Assembly: GCF_023278565.1 (NCBI RefSeq)
Contig: NC_064682.1
Span: 2,108,001-2,172,000 of the forward strand
Source: Colletotrichum lupini
Lineage: Eukaryota; Ascomycota; Sordariomycetes; Glomerellales; Glomerellaceae
Direction of reading: 5' to 3'
Length of the DNA: 64,000 nucleotides
Position numbers and translations under genes: made by a program. This document shows positions 1 to 13,400 of the stretch, piece after piece (within the stretch, counting starts at the first letter, position 1; every line of letters begins with the position of its first letter). The notes beneath the pieces are model-generated. The model saw only the letters and a list, made by a program, of their open reading frames with translations. It was not told the origin of the DNA and did no database searches.

Positions 1-1732
1 AGCTAGTTAAAAATACGTATTACTTAGTACTATTTTAAATAAGTACTTATTTCTATAGTTAGCTAGCTAAGTAATAGTACCGAGCGGCTTTATAAAATAA
101 CTAAAAAAAATATTAAAGTTATATATACTACTACTATAAAACTTTAAAATACTAAGAAATAATTAGATTACGTTTTTTATATTAATACTACGCTTAATAA
201 GCGCGTTAAGTAATTTAAAAACGGGTTTATAGTTAATATTAATAATCATAAGTATAGTAGTAATACTTATTATATACTAAAATAGTACCTTACTAAACTC
301 GAAATATAAAGTAACTATAAGAATATACTAGCCTTAGTATATTAACCCTCTTATAAATTTAAAATACTTAATATCCTTATTTTTATAAATAATAACGATA
401 ATAAGAGGCTAAAGTTCCCTTATTAGCTCTAGCATATTATAAAGCGCCTTAAGAACGCGAACTTTAATATTAATGGATACTACTTAGAGTACGTTATTAA
501 TAAAGTTAGAAATACTATAGTAAAGTTTATTTACTTTATACTAGTTTTTAATAAGATTATTATTATAAATTAGTTATTATATAAGTTTAAATTAGCTTAT
601 ACTAACCTTATTATTATAAATAACGCTAATTAAAAGCTAAATACCCTCTTTATTACCCTTAAGGACGTTTACTAAAAGCGCTCTATTTTATAAAGCTCGC
701 CCGCGTTAATAAGCTCTTTAAATCTTAATAAAAGTACCGCTTTTATAATAAGCTCCCGATTTACCTCTAGAACTAAGCTATTTTAAAATACTTAAATAAA
801 AATACGACTTTTTGAAAATATACTAAGTACGTTACTTAGCTCGCTAATATAATATAACCCTTGTTAATTAGTAATAGGGCCTTTGAAAATATTCTAATTG
901 CTTATGCTACTCTTATTAAAAATAAAAATAGTAACATTACTAAATAAAGTACTTATAGCTAAATTATAAACTACGAAACTATCCTTAAGGCTCTATATCA
1001 AAAACTTAAAAATAGTGATACTTATTTTATTTATAATAAGGTTCCCCTTACGTTTCTTAGGACTATCTTAAGAAGCTAAATATAATTATAATAGCTATAG
1101 ACGTTATTAATAAGTAATATATCTCGGATTTAAAAAACTAAGCCCCCTAGTATAAATAACTTCTTAACTAGAGGATATATATAAAAATAAAAAATTAGTA
1201 ATTTATTTAATAAACTTATAGAATTATATAAGGGGGTAGCTTTTTAAGATCGAGCTTATAATAATATTTAATAAATATAGAATTTATTTGAAAACCTTAT
1301 TTAATACGGGAGTTAATAAGTACGGATTTATAAATAACTACGTAACCCTATTATTACGAGAATTTTATATAGTCCTATTTAATAAATTATTACGCCCTAT
1401 TCTTATTACTAGATTTAATAGCAAGTAATTAAAAAACGGTAGTATAATATAGATTATTAACTTATATATTAACTACTAAGTCTTTTTTAAAATACCTTTA
1501 TTCTAACTTAATATAGGGCGCTATAACCTAATTTTAAAATAAAAGTAGTTCGAGTATTATAAAGTTAACTTATATATATACCGTAAGTACTTAGTATAGC
1601 CTAAGGATTTACTATTATAAAATACCCCCTTTATTATTATTAAGGATATAGAAGACCTATACGCCCCTAAGGTTATTAATATATAATACTAAATCAATAC
1701 CGAGCGACGGTAGGAGATATTTAAAATAGATA
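1..1732 (+). pseudogene. gag and aspartic protease relic of Gypsy copy 1
   Basis: This is a degenerate capsid-like reading frame followed, at about 1290-1400, by a retroviral-type protease signature that now reads LFNTGV. It was presumably LFDTGA before RIP changed GAC to AAC and GCT to GTT. The same stretch is present in copy 2 at about 19140-19300. Stops are TAA or TAG. Function is lost. Confidence 0.75.
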
Positions 1733-2227
1733 TAGTATAGTATAACCCTTTAGGGTCCGTTCCGCCTTATTAGGGGCTATCTTTACCTTTATAAATAAGC
1801 TAGTTTATTAGAGTTAATATCGAGTTTCTATTACGTACTTTAATAAGACTTTATAACTAATTATAGCCGGCCTTAGTTATTACTAAATACTAATAATCCT
1901 ATTATAATATATTAATTACTTTTTAAATAGCTAAAACCTACCTCATATTTTCCGACTTATTTAATAACTTTAAAATATCCTTTTTAATCTCTCTAAACCT
2001 CTTATTCTACCGTTATAATACTAAAGTATTGATTATATTTTATAATTAATTAAGTATTTTATTAAGGCTATATTATATTAGTTAAGTATTAATAAGGGTA
2101 ATACTTATATTAATATATATATTTTAGATCTTTAAATTAATAATATCTAATCCGTATTCCTTAAGATAACCTTACTATAGTTCGGGGTTTTTTAGTATAA
2201 TATTAATAAGATTAAATTACTAAATAT

Positions 2228-3278
2228 TTTTTTTTCTTTTTTTTTTCTACCTTTACTAGTTACTCGGGCAGTTCTCAAAATCGATTATATAGTATTAATA
2301 CATAGTATTAATAGATACTCCTACTATCTTAATAGACTATTTCTTTTAGATTTTCTAACCTTTTAACTTTCCCTCTTATAAAGTTTATAATTACGGATTA
2401 TTAATAGCGATATTAGGTACTTAACGCTACTACTTTATAAACCTATACCTACTTAGCTAAGTTTACTACCCTCTAAGTAATAGTAGTTTATAATAGTATA
2501 ATATTAAAGATACCCTCGTTACCGTTATTAAGAATAATACCGACCTTACTAATATACGCTTTTAACTTTAATTCGTATCTATATATATATATTTATTACT
2601 TCGTTTCCTTTATTAAAATTAAAAAACGCTACTTTCCTTGCTATTTATTATTATTACCCTATTACTATTACCCTATTACTATTACCCTATTATTATTACC
2701 CTATTACTATTATTATTACTATTATTATTAAATCGTTTATTTTAAATATATATTATTAAAATGCCGAGATACGTAGTTATTATCGACCCCTAGGGCTTTT
2801 TTAATAACTAAAAGTTCGATCTTATAAATATTATACTAAAGGACCCCGAACTATAGTACGGCCGTTTTAAGAAATATAGATTAAATATTATTAACTTAAA
2901 GATCGGAAAAATATATATCAATATAACTATTACTTTAATAAGCGCTTAGCTTATATAATATAATAACCTCGAAATACTCAACTAACTCTAAAGTATTATT
3001 AATATTCTAAAAACGAAGTATAGGAGTAAGTTAAGAAAGATTAAAAGGGATATTCTAGAGTTATTAAATAAAGCGAAAAGTAGGGGGTAGTTTTTAATTA
3101 TTTAGAGGGCGATTAATATATTATAGCGGGATTATTAGTATTTAGTAACGGCTATGGCCGGCTATTATTAGTTATAAAGTTTATTACGTAATGAAGATAT
3201 TCGATATTAACCCTAATAGACTAGCTTACCTATAAAGGCGAAGATGGCCCCTGATAAGGCGGGCCGGACCCCGAAGGG
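2228..3278 (-). mobile_element. Element S copy 2, full length, nested in copy 1
   Basis: It lies in the opposite orientation: a T-rich end at the left (the tail's complement) and the CCCTTYRGGG end at the right. Target-site duplication AAATTACTAAATAT (14 bp) is at 2214-2227 and 3279-3292. It contains a 14-bp minisatellite (unit CCCTATTACTATTA) at about 2645-2730 and, on the + strand, an ATG at 2761 opening a degenerate frame of about 130 codons. It resembles copies 1 and 11 more than the other full-length copies. Confidence 0.85.
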
Positions 3279-3365
3279 AAATTACTAAATATATCCCCTA
3301 AAGTATCCCTATAAATTAACGAGTTATTAGCGTTTTAGTATTTTAATAGTATATATTTAAAAATA

Positions 3366-3544
3366 ATCGCCGTCAATCCGTGATTATAAACTTTGCAGGA
3401 GGGAAAGTTTAAAAAGGTGGAAAATTTAAAAAAGAATAGTCTAACGAGACAGTGAGAGTATTTACTAATACTGTGTGTTAATACTATATAGCTAATATCG
3501 AGAATCGCCCGAGCAGCCAGTAAAGGTAGAAATAAAAAATAAAA
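3366..3544 (+). mobile_element. Element S copy 3, truncated to 179 bp
   Basis: This contains only the tail-proximal part, from ATCGCCGTCAATCCGTG to GGTAGAAATAAAAAATAAAAA. It is flanked by the 11-bp repeat ATTTAAAAATA (3355-3365 and 3545-3555) and sits in copy 1; copy 11 has the equivalent uninterrupted sequence at about 26310-26340. It keeps more CA and TG than the sequence around it, so it suffered less RIP. Confidence 0.85.
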
Positions 3545-4024
3545 ATTTAAAAATAAGTAGACGATTCGATAGTAATAATAATAATATAATAATAATAAAT
3601 AGTAAAAGAAGTAGCGTTTTTTTATTTTAATAAAAAAAACGAAGTAATAAATATATATATATATATAAGTAAAGTTAAAATAGAGTAAACGTGCTTATAA
3701 AAGTCGGCGCTAGCTATTTTTAATAATAGTAAAGAGAGTATTTCCGATACTACCGTTATAAGCTACTATTACCTAGAGGGCCGCAAACTTAGCTAAGTAA
3801 ATATAAGCTTATAAAGTAATAGTATCGTACCTAATATCGCCGTTAATCCGTAATTATAAACTTTATAAAAAGGAAAGTTTAAAAAATAAAAAATCTAAAA
3901 AGAAATAGTTTAACGAGATAGTAGGAGTATTTACTAATACTATATATTAATACTATATAGCTAATATTAAGAATTGCCTAAGTAGCTAGTAAAAGTAAAA
4001 ATTAAAATAAATAGTATAGTATAA

Positions 4025-7000
4025 TAAATAACTATAAAAAAAGCGGGCACTACTTAAACTTACTAAAATATTTTATTAATTATAAGGCTTATAAGACTAA
4101 TATATATAGTAGTTTAATAATACTAAAAGTATTTAGAAAATAAATTATGTACTTATTAGTATGTTATTAACACCTCTAAAAAAGACTAAACTTACGTAGA
4201 CCTCTACTTAATATAAGGGAGCTAATACTACCCTTAATATCGCTTTTATTAATACCTTAGCGTTTAAAATTAACCTAAAGTACGAGGACGTTAAGCTAAG
4301 CTCTATATTATTATATAAGCTAAACTATATAATTAAAAATAAGTAAATAGGATAAGAGGACCTTTTAAAAAATAATAATTAAAAGACCTAAGACTTTATT
4401 ATTACGAAGCTTTTAAAAGTACTAAAGCTTTAAACTAACGTTTTTAATAAAATAGTAAGTAATATATTAGTATTATATTATAATTATAAAATAGAGCTTA
4501 TAAAAAGAGGCTAAGAAAAGCTTACTTATTACCCCCTTTATAAATAATTCATATTTAAATTAGGAATAATTAGAGCTTATTTTTTAAAATACCTCTATGA
4601 GGGATTTATTAAACTTAGTAACGCACTTTTTACGTTACTTATATTATTTATTAAAAAATACGATAATAACTTACGATTTTATATTAACTTTAAAAAGCTA
4701 AATAAGATTATAAAAAAGGATCGGTACTCTTTATTTTTAATTAACGAGATATTAATATAGCTAAGCTAAACTAAAGTATATATTAAACTTAATATTAAAT
4801 AAGCTTTTTATTATATTTACCTCGACCCTATTTTAAAAAACCTTATAACTTTTTATGCTTATTATAGACAATATAAATATAAAATATTACCCTTTAGCTT
4901 TTATAATAAGCCAGTTACGTATTAATAATATATAAACAATATATTAATAAAGTATTTAGACGATTTTTATACTATATATATAGATAATATTTTAATTTTT
5001 TTAAATAACCTCTTATAGTATTATAAGTACGTTACGAAGGTACTAAATTATTTATAAAAAGCTAGATTATAAGCTAATATTAAGAAGTGCGAATTTAGTA
5101 TTATTATTACGAAGTACTTAGGTTTTATTATTAGTACTAATAATATATAACTTACTAAAAACAAGGTTTTTATTATAAGGAATTAGAAGCTACTTATGTT
5201 ATTTAAGGATATTTAATTATTCTTTAGCTTTTATAATTTTTATAAAAGGTTTATAAAAAATTACGAGTACTTAGCTAAATTATTAATAAAGCTAATTAAT
5301 AAAAGTATACCTTTCTAATTTAATACCGATTATAATACTACGTTTAAAGTACTAAAGCTAGCCCTTATAATAGTACTTATATTCTATTATTTTAAGCCCG
5401 AGCTATTTATATACTTAGAGATTAATATATTAAACTTAGTATATACTAAAGTCCTAGTTTAATAATAAATAAATAATAATACATAATACCCTATAGCGTT
5501 CTATTTAAAAATTATAAACGGTGCGGAGCTTAATTATATTATATATTATAAAAAATACTAATAATAATAGTTTACTTAGAAAAGTAATATACGGAACTAG
5601 TTAGTTATTATTAAAAGTTCGATATTATTATAAATTACTAACCGCTCCTATTTTTTATAATAAAGCGTCTTTTTAACTTATAATAGGCTTATTAAACTAG
5701 CACCCTAGCTAACTTTAATTTTTAGATTTAGTATTACTTAGAATAAGAAAATATACTTATTAATACTCTATTAAAAAAGAATAAAAATATTAGGATTTAA
5801 TAAGTACTAAAAGAGGCTAACTAAACTTAAGTCTTATTATTATTAAAATTATTACTACTAAATATTATTATTAAGTTATAAGTATTATTAAAGAACGTAA
5901 TATAGTAACCCGAGCTCGTAATTAGGTCCCTTATACTAAAGGACGAGCTTTAGGAGTACTTATTAATTAAAAAAGTACTAAAGCTTAATTACGACTTAAT
6001 AATAATATCGCTTACCCTAATATAAGCGTTAATGACTAAGGGCTATGAGTACTAAAAGATTTAAAATAATAGATTATTTATAATAAATAATAAGCTTATT
6101 ATACCTAAAGAGGATAATTTATATATCATAATTATTTACGAAATATATAAATAAAAGCTCTTAGTATATTTAAAGTATAATAAAATAGTTAAAATAATTA
6201 AGTAATAGTATTATTAGCCTAGTTTTATAGCGGATATATATTAATATATTAAAAACTATTATATATACTATTACTTTTAAAAACCCTACGATAGGCCCCC
6301 GGGGGAGCTAAGGCCTCTACTTATTATACTTAATCACTTATAATAATATATTTTAATAAACGTTATAATAATACTTTTTAATTAAAAAGACTACGATATA
6401 ATATATGTTATAATTAATAAACTAAATAAAAGAGCTATATTAATACCTTATTATAAAATTACTACTACGTAAAATATAAATAAGATATTCTATAAACGAG
6501 TATTACTAATTTTTAAACTACCTAAGACTATTACTTTTAACTATAGTCCTTAATTTATATCAAATTTTTAAAAAGAGCTATATAAGTTTTAAAATATTAA
6601 GCTATAATTATTAATAATAAACTACTTATAAATAAATAGTTAAATAGAGATTTTAAACTAATATATCCTCTAATAACTACGACCCTTAGTTAATTATTAC
6701 TAAGATAATTAGAGCGATATATTATTTATAATAAATTTTATTTACGTAGCTTAATTTAATAAAGCTACGGGGCTATTATTTTATAAAATCAAATTTAGCT
6801 ACTAGCCTCGATTATTTTTTAACTAAGTCGCTAGAACTTAATACTTTAATTTAATTAAAAAAAAGCTTAATTATATTAAGGCTTAGAAAATAGCCTAAGG
6901 TATTTATAAGGCCTAAGAGATTATTAAAAATAATATAGGGGTTACCTAAGTAAAATACTAAAAGTATACTAATTATTACTGACAGCCTAATAACCTAAAG

Positions 7001-7599
7001 ATTAGTAATAGGATATTTATAAACGTATTTTATTAAAAAACCTAAGATATTAATAAATTATAATAGCCCTAAGCTAGCCCTTAGTTTATTACTAACACTA
7101 GCCTAAGTAGTATATAAATTATAAAACTACTTATAAAGAGCAAAGCCTACTTAGTGTTTTACTTAAATAAGCTAAAAAAGGCTATAAAAAACCCCCTACT
7201 TAAATAATACTAAGACCCCCTATTACTAATCCTCTATAGCTTTAATAAGCCTAAGTATAAGGGTTTATAAATAATTAAATTATAAATATAGTATAGTAAG
7301 CTATAATATTAAGCTAATCAAAAAGGGTATAATAAAGACCTTATATAGTATAATATAAAAAGCTTTTATTATATATTAATAGCTTTATAAGCGTTTTATA
7401 AGTAATACTTAATAGCTATAGAACTACTAAAGAACTTTATATTATAAATAAAAATAGTAATTAGTAATAGCCCGGCCTTATTATAGGTTAATAATAATAT
7501 AATAATTATTCTTATTATAAGCTTATAAAAAATAATTATAAAGGATTTAAATAAAGAATTAAGTATTATAAATAGTACTTTTTATATTAAAGGGGGGGG
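4025..7599 (+). pseudogene. pol relic (RT, RNase H, integrase) of Gypsy copy 1
   Basis: Read past the RIP stops, the frame gives a Ty3/Gypsy reverse transcriptase: LRFYINFKKLN at about 4670, LPFSFYN for the usual LPFGL at about 4890, and a catalytic box reading YIDN in place of YIDD at about 4980. RNase H-like sequence follows (about 5330-5600). An integrase with the fungal Ty3 signature PPGELRPL lies near 6295-6320. The order RT, RNase H, integrase identifies Metaviridae. The catalytic aspartates are mutated by G-to-A changes and many in-frame TAA/TAG are present. Confidence 0.85.
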
Positions 7600-7814
7600 T
7601 AATATTATAGTATTAAGTATTAGGCCCCTTAGTACTTAAGCCTTAAGTACTTAACGGACCCCTTATAAGTTATATAATTATTAAACTACTAGGCCTAAAA
7701 GCTTAGCGCCCTAGATTCTACTTACTAATTTACTTTTTCTTTTTTTATATTAAGTTACGTTTATTAAGTTAATATAGTAGCGTTTCGACCTACCTCGGGT
7801 TCCCTTTTATAATA
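7600..7814 (+). repeat. 3' LTR of Gypsy copy 1
   Basis: This 215-bp sequence begins TAATATTA directly after a G-rich polypurine tract and ends CTTTTATAATA. It matches in length and sequence the LTRs at 15998-16212 and 25410-25624, with mostly transition differences as expected after RIP. Confidence 0.85.
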
Positions 7815-7829
7815 ATCTTTTTTTTTTTA

Positions 7830-10050
7830 AAAGTATAGAATTAATAAGTAAGTATCTTTTCTTCCTTAGTTATTATTATTAAGGTCTTAATAAGAAGTAA
7901 AGTAATATCGTACCCTAATCGTCCGTTATCCTTAGGTTACTTTATGTACTATTTTACTTATTCCTTATTATTTTAATAAATAAAATAGTTATTATTATAA
8001 TAAGCCGTTTATAATAGTTATTTATATAGTACTTCTTTATTAATAATATTAGCTCGTTTTCTTAAAATAAGTTAGTATTAAATACGCTTAAGTTATTAGT
8101 AATCTTTAGCTATATACCCTAATTTATCGTAGTTATAGTATTTAAAGTCCTTTTTTTATTAAAGTTTTTTACGTTTAGTAATACTAAGATCTATAGGTCC
8201 TCCGTATTATTTATAAATAGTACTTTATTAATTATTATTCTAATTATTACGGGGTTATTAATTTATCTAAAAAGTACGCTAAGGTTATTATTAGTATTTA
8301 TATCCTATATTAAGTTTTTATTTACGCTCTTTTTTTTTCTTTTCATAAAGTTAGTTATTAAGCTTAATAACAGGCTTATTATATTAAAAAAAAGTCGTTA
8401 AGTTTTTTTAAGTTTAACTAATTCGTCCTTAACTTCGTTCTTTAGTCCTTAATAAAATATAAATATCTTAATATCTTTTATAGAGTTTAGTTAAATACTA
8501 AGGTATCTAAACTTAGTAAAGTATTCCTTTATTAACTTGGTTTATTATAGCTATATTAAATCGTATTTAGTTTATTGTTTCTTATTAAGATCCTAAAATA
8601 AGGATCTAAGGGCTTTTATAGGTTTATTAAATATATAATAAATATTACGTACTTTAGTAGAGTATTTATTAAATATCTCCTTATTAAAATACTCTTCTTA
8701 AATTAGTTTAAACTATCTAAGGGCTCGTTCCTTAAGGAAATTAATAGCATATATAACTTTCTTAGTTTCGTTAATAAAATCCCCGTAATAAAAGTTTTAA
8801 TAATCCTTAACTTAGATTAAAAATCTTTTAAGTATTCTTAGGGTATTGTTATAAATAATGAGTATTTGTTTTTTATTTCTACCTTTACTAACTACTCGGG
8901 CAATTCTTAATATTAATTATATAGTATTAATATATAGTATTAATAAATACTCCTACTATTTCGATAGACTATTTTTTTTAGATTTTTTACCTTTTTAACT
9001 TTCCCTCTTATAGAGTTTATAACTATAAATTATTAATAACAATATTAAGTACCCGACGCTACTACTTTATAAGCCTGCGCACCTAGCTAAGTTAGCTACT
9101 TTTTTAAGTAATAATAACTTATAATAGTATAGAATTAGAGATACCCTCGTTACTATTATTAAATAATATTAACCTTATAATATTTACCCTAATACTTTTA
9201 ACTTTAACTTATATATATATATATATTCGTTACCTCGTTTCTTTTATTAAAATTAAAAAACGCTACTTCTCTTACCATTACTATTACTATCGCTATCTAA
9301 CTATCTACCTTAAGTATATATTATTAAAATACCGAGATACTAATAGCTCATTGACCCTTGGGGCTTTTTTAAAAGCTAGAAGTTATTCGATCCTATAAGT
9401 ATTATACTAAACGACCCCGAGCTATAAAGAGACCGCCTTAATAAATATTATATTAATAATATTAATTTATAAAAAATAGATAGATATATTATAATAAGCG
9501 TCGCCCTTATTGGCGCTTTTTTAATATAATAAAATAGTATAAATAAGCCTAGATTTAATAATATAATTAGGAGCTTAAAAAGAGCGTAAGTAAGCGTATT
9601 AAATAGGAATATTAAGGAGAGGTTATTATTAAATAAAATAAAAGGAGAAAGTAAGGGGTAGTATTCGGCTATTTAGAAGGCGATTAATATATTACGTCGT
9701 TAGTAACGGTTTATTTAAGCTATATTAGCGTATTTAGTAACGGCTATGGCCGGCTATAGTTAGTTATAAAGTTTTATTACGTAATAAAGACACTCGATAT
9801 TAACCCTAATAGACTAGCTTGCCTATAAAGGCAAAAATAGCCCCCAATGAGGCGGACCGGACCCTAAAGGGATAAATAATAAGTATATTAAGCTTAAGTT
9901 TTTATTATCCTCTCTAAAGAGGGGTAATAATAATATTAATAGCTCTTTAAAAAATATTAACTTATTAAGTTAAGTATTTAGCTTTTTGAGTCTTAGTCTC
10001 TAAGTAACTTACGGCTTTATTAAGTATAGCCTATATCTAAGTAATATCTT
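7830..10050 (-). pseudogene. Reverse-strand LTR-retrotransposon gag relic
   Basis: The reverse complement of about 8860-8340 reads as a retrotransposon capsid region, including ALRQFKLI, YFTKFRYL and FYQGLKNEVKDEL. Downstream, at about 8152-8100, is a zinc-knuckle relic with spacing x2, x4, x4 in which the cysteines and the histidine have all become tyrosine, as C-to-T changes in TGC/CAC predict. It is interrupted by element S copy 4 (8866-9871); the 9887-10076 stretch continues the same frame. No matching LTRs or pol were found. The family is separate from the + strand Gypsy copies. Confidence 0.65.
8866..9871 (-). mobile_element. Element S copy 4, full length
   Basis: A T-rich end is at the left and the CCCTTTAGGG end at the right. 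The flanking duplication ATAAATAATRAGTAT is 15 bp with one G/A mismatch (8851-8865 and 9872-9886). It is inserted in the reverse-strand gag relic. The length is 1,006 bp. Together with copies 6, 8 and 9 it forms a second sequence subgroup. Confidence 0.85.
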
Positions 10051-10076
10051 TATTATTATTTTTAAAACGTTTTTAT

Positions 10077-10270
10077 TTATTTTAATATTCTGCCTTTACT
10101 AACTAGTTAGGCAGTTCTCGATATTATTTATATAGTATTAATATATAGTATTAATAGATACTCCTACTATTTTAATAGACTATTTTTTTTAGATTTTTAA
10201 CTTTTTTAACTTTCCCTCTTATAGAATTTATAACTACGGATTATTAACGGCAATATTAGGCGCCTAATAT
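10077..10270 (-). mobile_element. Element S copy 5, truncated to 194 bp
   Basis: Only the tail-proximal part is present. The target duplication AAAACGTYTTTAT (13 bp, one C/T difference) is at 10064-10076 and 10271-10283. Truncation is at the side opposite the A-rich tail, as in all short copies. Confidence 0.8.
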
Positions 10271-10428
10271 AAAACGTCTTTATATAATAATATAAATCTC
10301 CGGAGTAAAATCGAGCTTTTCTTTAGAATTTTCGGTATTTTTTATTTTTCTATTTAGGTTTTTAAAAAGAACAGGTCCCTTCCCCTTAGGGCTAGCTAAG
10401 GGGGTAAATAAGGTCGCTTTAAAAATAG

Positions 10429-13400
10429 GAATTCATAGGGACGCATAACGAATTAATACGGACGCATAGCTCTTAGGGACGCATGATATTCTTTACCTCT
10501 AATTAGTTTAAAAAAATAGTACCTCCCTATAAAAGTAATAAAAGTAATTATATTAATATAGCTATTCTTACTATCCTCTCTAACCTAAGCTCTAGTTTAA
10601 GATTTTTAAAAATAAGAATACTATTATAACCCCTATACTCATTTAGAACTATTATATTACTTATTTAAGATTTATAAATCTTAAATAAATTAGTAATCTA
10701 AGCTTTTATAAATCTTAAATAAGTAAAGCTTCTTCGTACTATATATTGAAAATATATAAAGAGTAAATTATAGTAACGTCCGCTTAACTACCTCTTTTAA
10801 CGTAGTTATAATAATTTATTATTATAATAAACCACTCCTTATTAGCTCTATTTTTTTTAAATATCAAGCTATATTAGCTATTTACTTATATAATTCCCCG
10901 TTATCCTCCTCTTATTAAGAATACTAAATTAGCTCCTTATTTATTACTAAAATAAGCTCGATATTTAGCTTTAACTTAGTTAACTTATTTTTTTATAAGC
11001 TTAGCTAGTATTGACTTATTCTTATTTTCAAATAAGCGGCCTCGTTTTTAATTATTAATACCTTAGTTATTATAAGTAATACGGGCTTAATTATCTAATT
11101 AGCCTTTTTTAAATAAGGCTAGTTCTAATAAAATAAGCTATACTATATTCTTTAGCTTATTATAGAGGGATATAATAATCTTAAGGTTAAGGATTTAGTA
11201 ATATAAATCTAAGGAAAACGTCTCTTAAAAACGCTATTAAGGGTATACCTCTTACTTATTAAAAATAGCTAAATTTAATATTTTAAAATAGATTTTATAG
11301 TAATATAAGATACCTAGCTTAATTAAAATAGTATAATTTAGACTATAAGATCCGAGGGGGTCTAAAAATAGCCTCTTCTTAAATAGTATTACTTTTTTTA
11401 TAAACTAGCCTTGCGTCCTAATTAAGATAAGATATTTTAAAAAAAGTATTATTTAAAGTTTACTTAAGTACTTAAAATAAGTATTTATATACTTCCGGCC
11501 TATAAGTACCTCGTCCTCTATATAAGCTTAGTAAAAACATAGCTCCTAATTACTAATTATATTTTATATAACGTTAATAAGCCGATATAAGTAACTAAAA
11601 CTATTTAAGAAATAACCCTTAATATTATTATTACTTAACTTAGTACTAGAAGTAACGTAAGTACTAAAGTTTTAATATTTTTAGATAAAGTAACGGGCCT
11701 ATTATACTCTTAAAAATAAGTATATTACGTAAAGGTAGTAGAGGATTAGGCGTTAGTCATTAAACTTTTTATAAAGCTTAGTCTAGGCTTTTTTAAAAAT
11801 ATGCTTAGTCTTAGTAAAAATAATAAGCTTTTATATTATAAAAACCCTACGATATATATGAAGGGGGGGCTTATTAATAAGCGTATTAATATAGGCCTTA
11901 TCTCTATTACTTAGCATAACTATTACTTATATTAGTAACTAATATCCCTCGTTATTAAACCTATTATTATTATTATTATAATTACGGTCCTTAACCTATT
12001 TTTACTTAGCCCTAAGTATAATATTAAAGTTAATATAGTAAATATAGAGTTATTACTAAACGTCCGGGAACTGCTCGTTTAGTATAGCTTTTATGTATTT
12101 ATTATAGTTTATAATAATAATAATAAAGTAACGGACTAAGTATTAGTCTATAAGTTAGTAAATACTTATTAAAAAAAACCGGAAACCCTTTAGTCTCTTA
12201 TTATTAATAAGGCCGAACGCGGTATTATAAATAGATTTAAAGTAAGTTTATTTAGTAACTTAGAAAAGAGGGAGCTTAAAGCGATTAGTATTATAAATAT
12301 TATTAAAGCTAATTACTTTAGGGAATCGCTTTTATATTTAGAGATAGTAAAAAAAGGTCTAAATAAGGCTCATAAAGCGGTTTAGCTCGTTATTTACTTA
12401 TTTTACTATATATAAAATATCTCGCTTATTAAATAGCTTAATTAATATTATAATTAGCGAGTATTTAGCTAATTTCTCTTAGTTTATACGAGCCCTAGCG
12501 TTATAAATATCTTACTAAGTAAATAAAAACTCTAGGAGCTACTCTTAAATAATAATACGTATATTACGCGCCCAAATCCTAACCCGTTAGCTTATAGTTT
12601 TAATAATATTTTTAACTAACTAAGTAAGCTTATAATAAAAAGGGTATATAGATATTTTAAAGCTAGGCCTATAGTTATATTAGCTATATTAGGGATTTTT
12701 ATATTATTATAATAACTACTATCCCTCGACCTTAGCCTTAGTAATTAACTTCTATTTATAGTTATATTTTTAGGATCTTTATTACTTTAGACCTATATTA
12801 CGGCTAGGCTTAGGATATTTATATTAGTTATATTAAAATATATACTAAATATTCTTCTTATTTTACTTATACTTATAATATTTCATAATACTAAAGCTAT
12901 TAACTTTAGTAAAAGTATTAACTTAATTAAAGAGAGTATTTATTATTAGCTCTAGGCCGCTAGGAATTAATAAATTTAGGGTTTTATTTAAGGGAGGAGA
13001 GGAGGATTTATTATTTTAAATACGATAAAAAGCTGCGGTTTAAAAAGATAATAAACTCAAAAAAGGGTTTTATTATAAAAATAAATAGGGTAGTAAGTTT
13101 ATTTAAGAACCCTATGTTTCTTATTATAAACGGCTTTACTTATATTATTAAATAAGGCTAGTTATTAACTTTTTATTAATCTTAATAACTTATATAATAA
13201 GCTAAAGAATATTATTAAACTATTCTATAGTAAGCTAAGTAAGCTATTAAGATTTATTAGAAAAAGGAGAGGGACTAAGCTTTAATAATATTCGGGGGAG
13301 GGTAGTATACTAAGTAGTTTATATCCCCCTTAGAAAATAGTATATAAAATAGAGTATAAGCCGTCTAAACTCATTATTAAAAAGGGGAGGACTACGTACT

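Larger units (their letters stand above)
1746..4011 (+). mobile_element. Element S copy 1, full length, itself interrupted twice
   Basis: It starts CCCTTTAGGGTCCG and ends with the A-rich tail after CTAGTAAAAGTAAAAATTA. Flanking 13-bp direct repeats TAGTATAGTATAA lie at 1733-1745 and 4012-4024. The target is Gypsy copy 1; copy 2 has the uninterrupted site near 19580-19590. Later insertions at 2228-3278 and 3366-3544 lie inside. Subtracting them and their target duplications leaves about 1.01 kb, matching the other full-length copies. Confidence 0.85.
1..7814 (+). mobile_element. Ty3/Gypsy retrotransposon, copy 1 (5' part outside window)
   Basis: The copy is collinear with the complete element at 15998-25624. 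Base 1 corresponds to about 16752 there, so the 5' LTR and the start of gag lie outside the window. Order: gag (1-about 1200), aspartic protease (about 1270-1500), reverse transcriptase and RNase H (about 4550-5700), integrase (about 6050-6900), a C-terminal tail, a polypurine tract of G residues (7592-7599) and a 3' LTR (7600-7814). Element S insertions at 1746-4011 split it. All frames are broken by RIP-type stops, so it cannot move by itself. Confidence 0.9.

Noticed and set aside
2645..2735. CRISPR-like array of ATTACCCTATTACT units
   Set aside because: A contiguous 14-bp minisatellite without spacers, inside a fungal retroelement.
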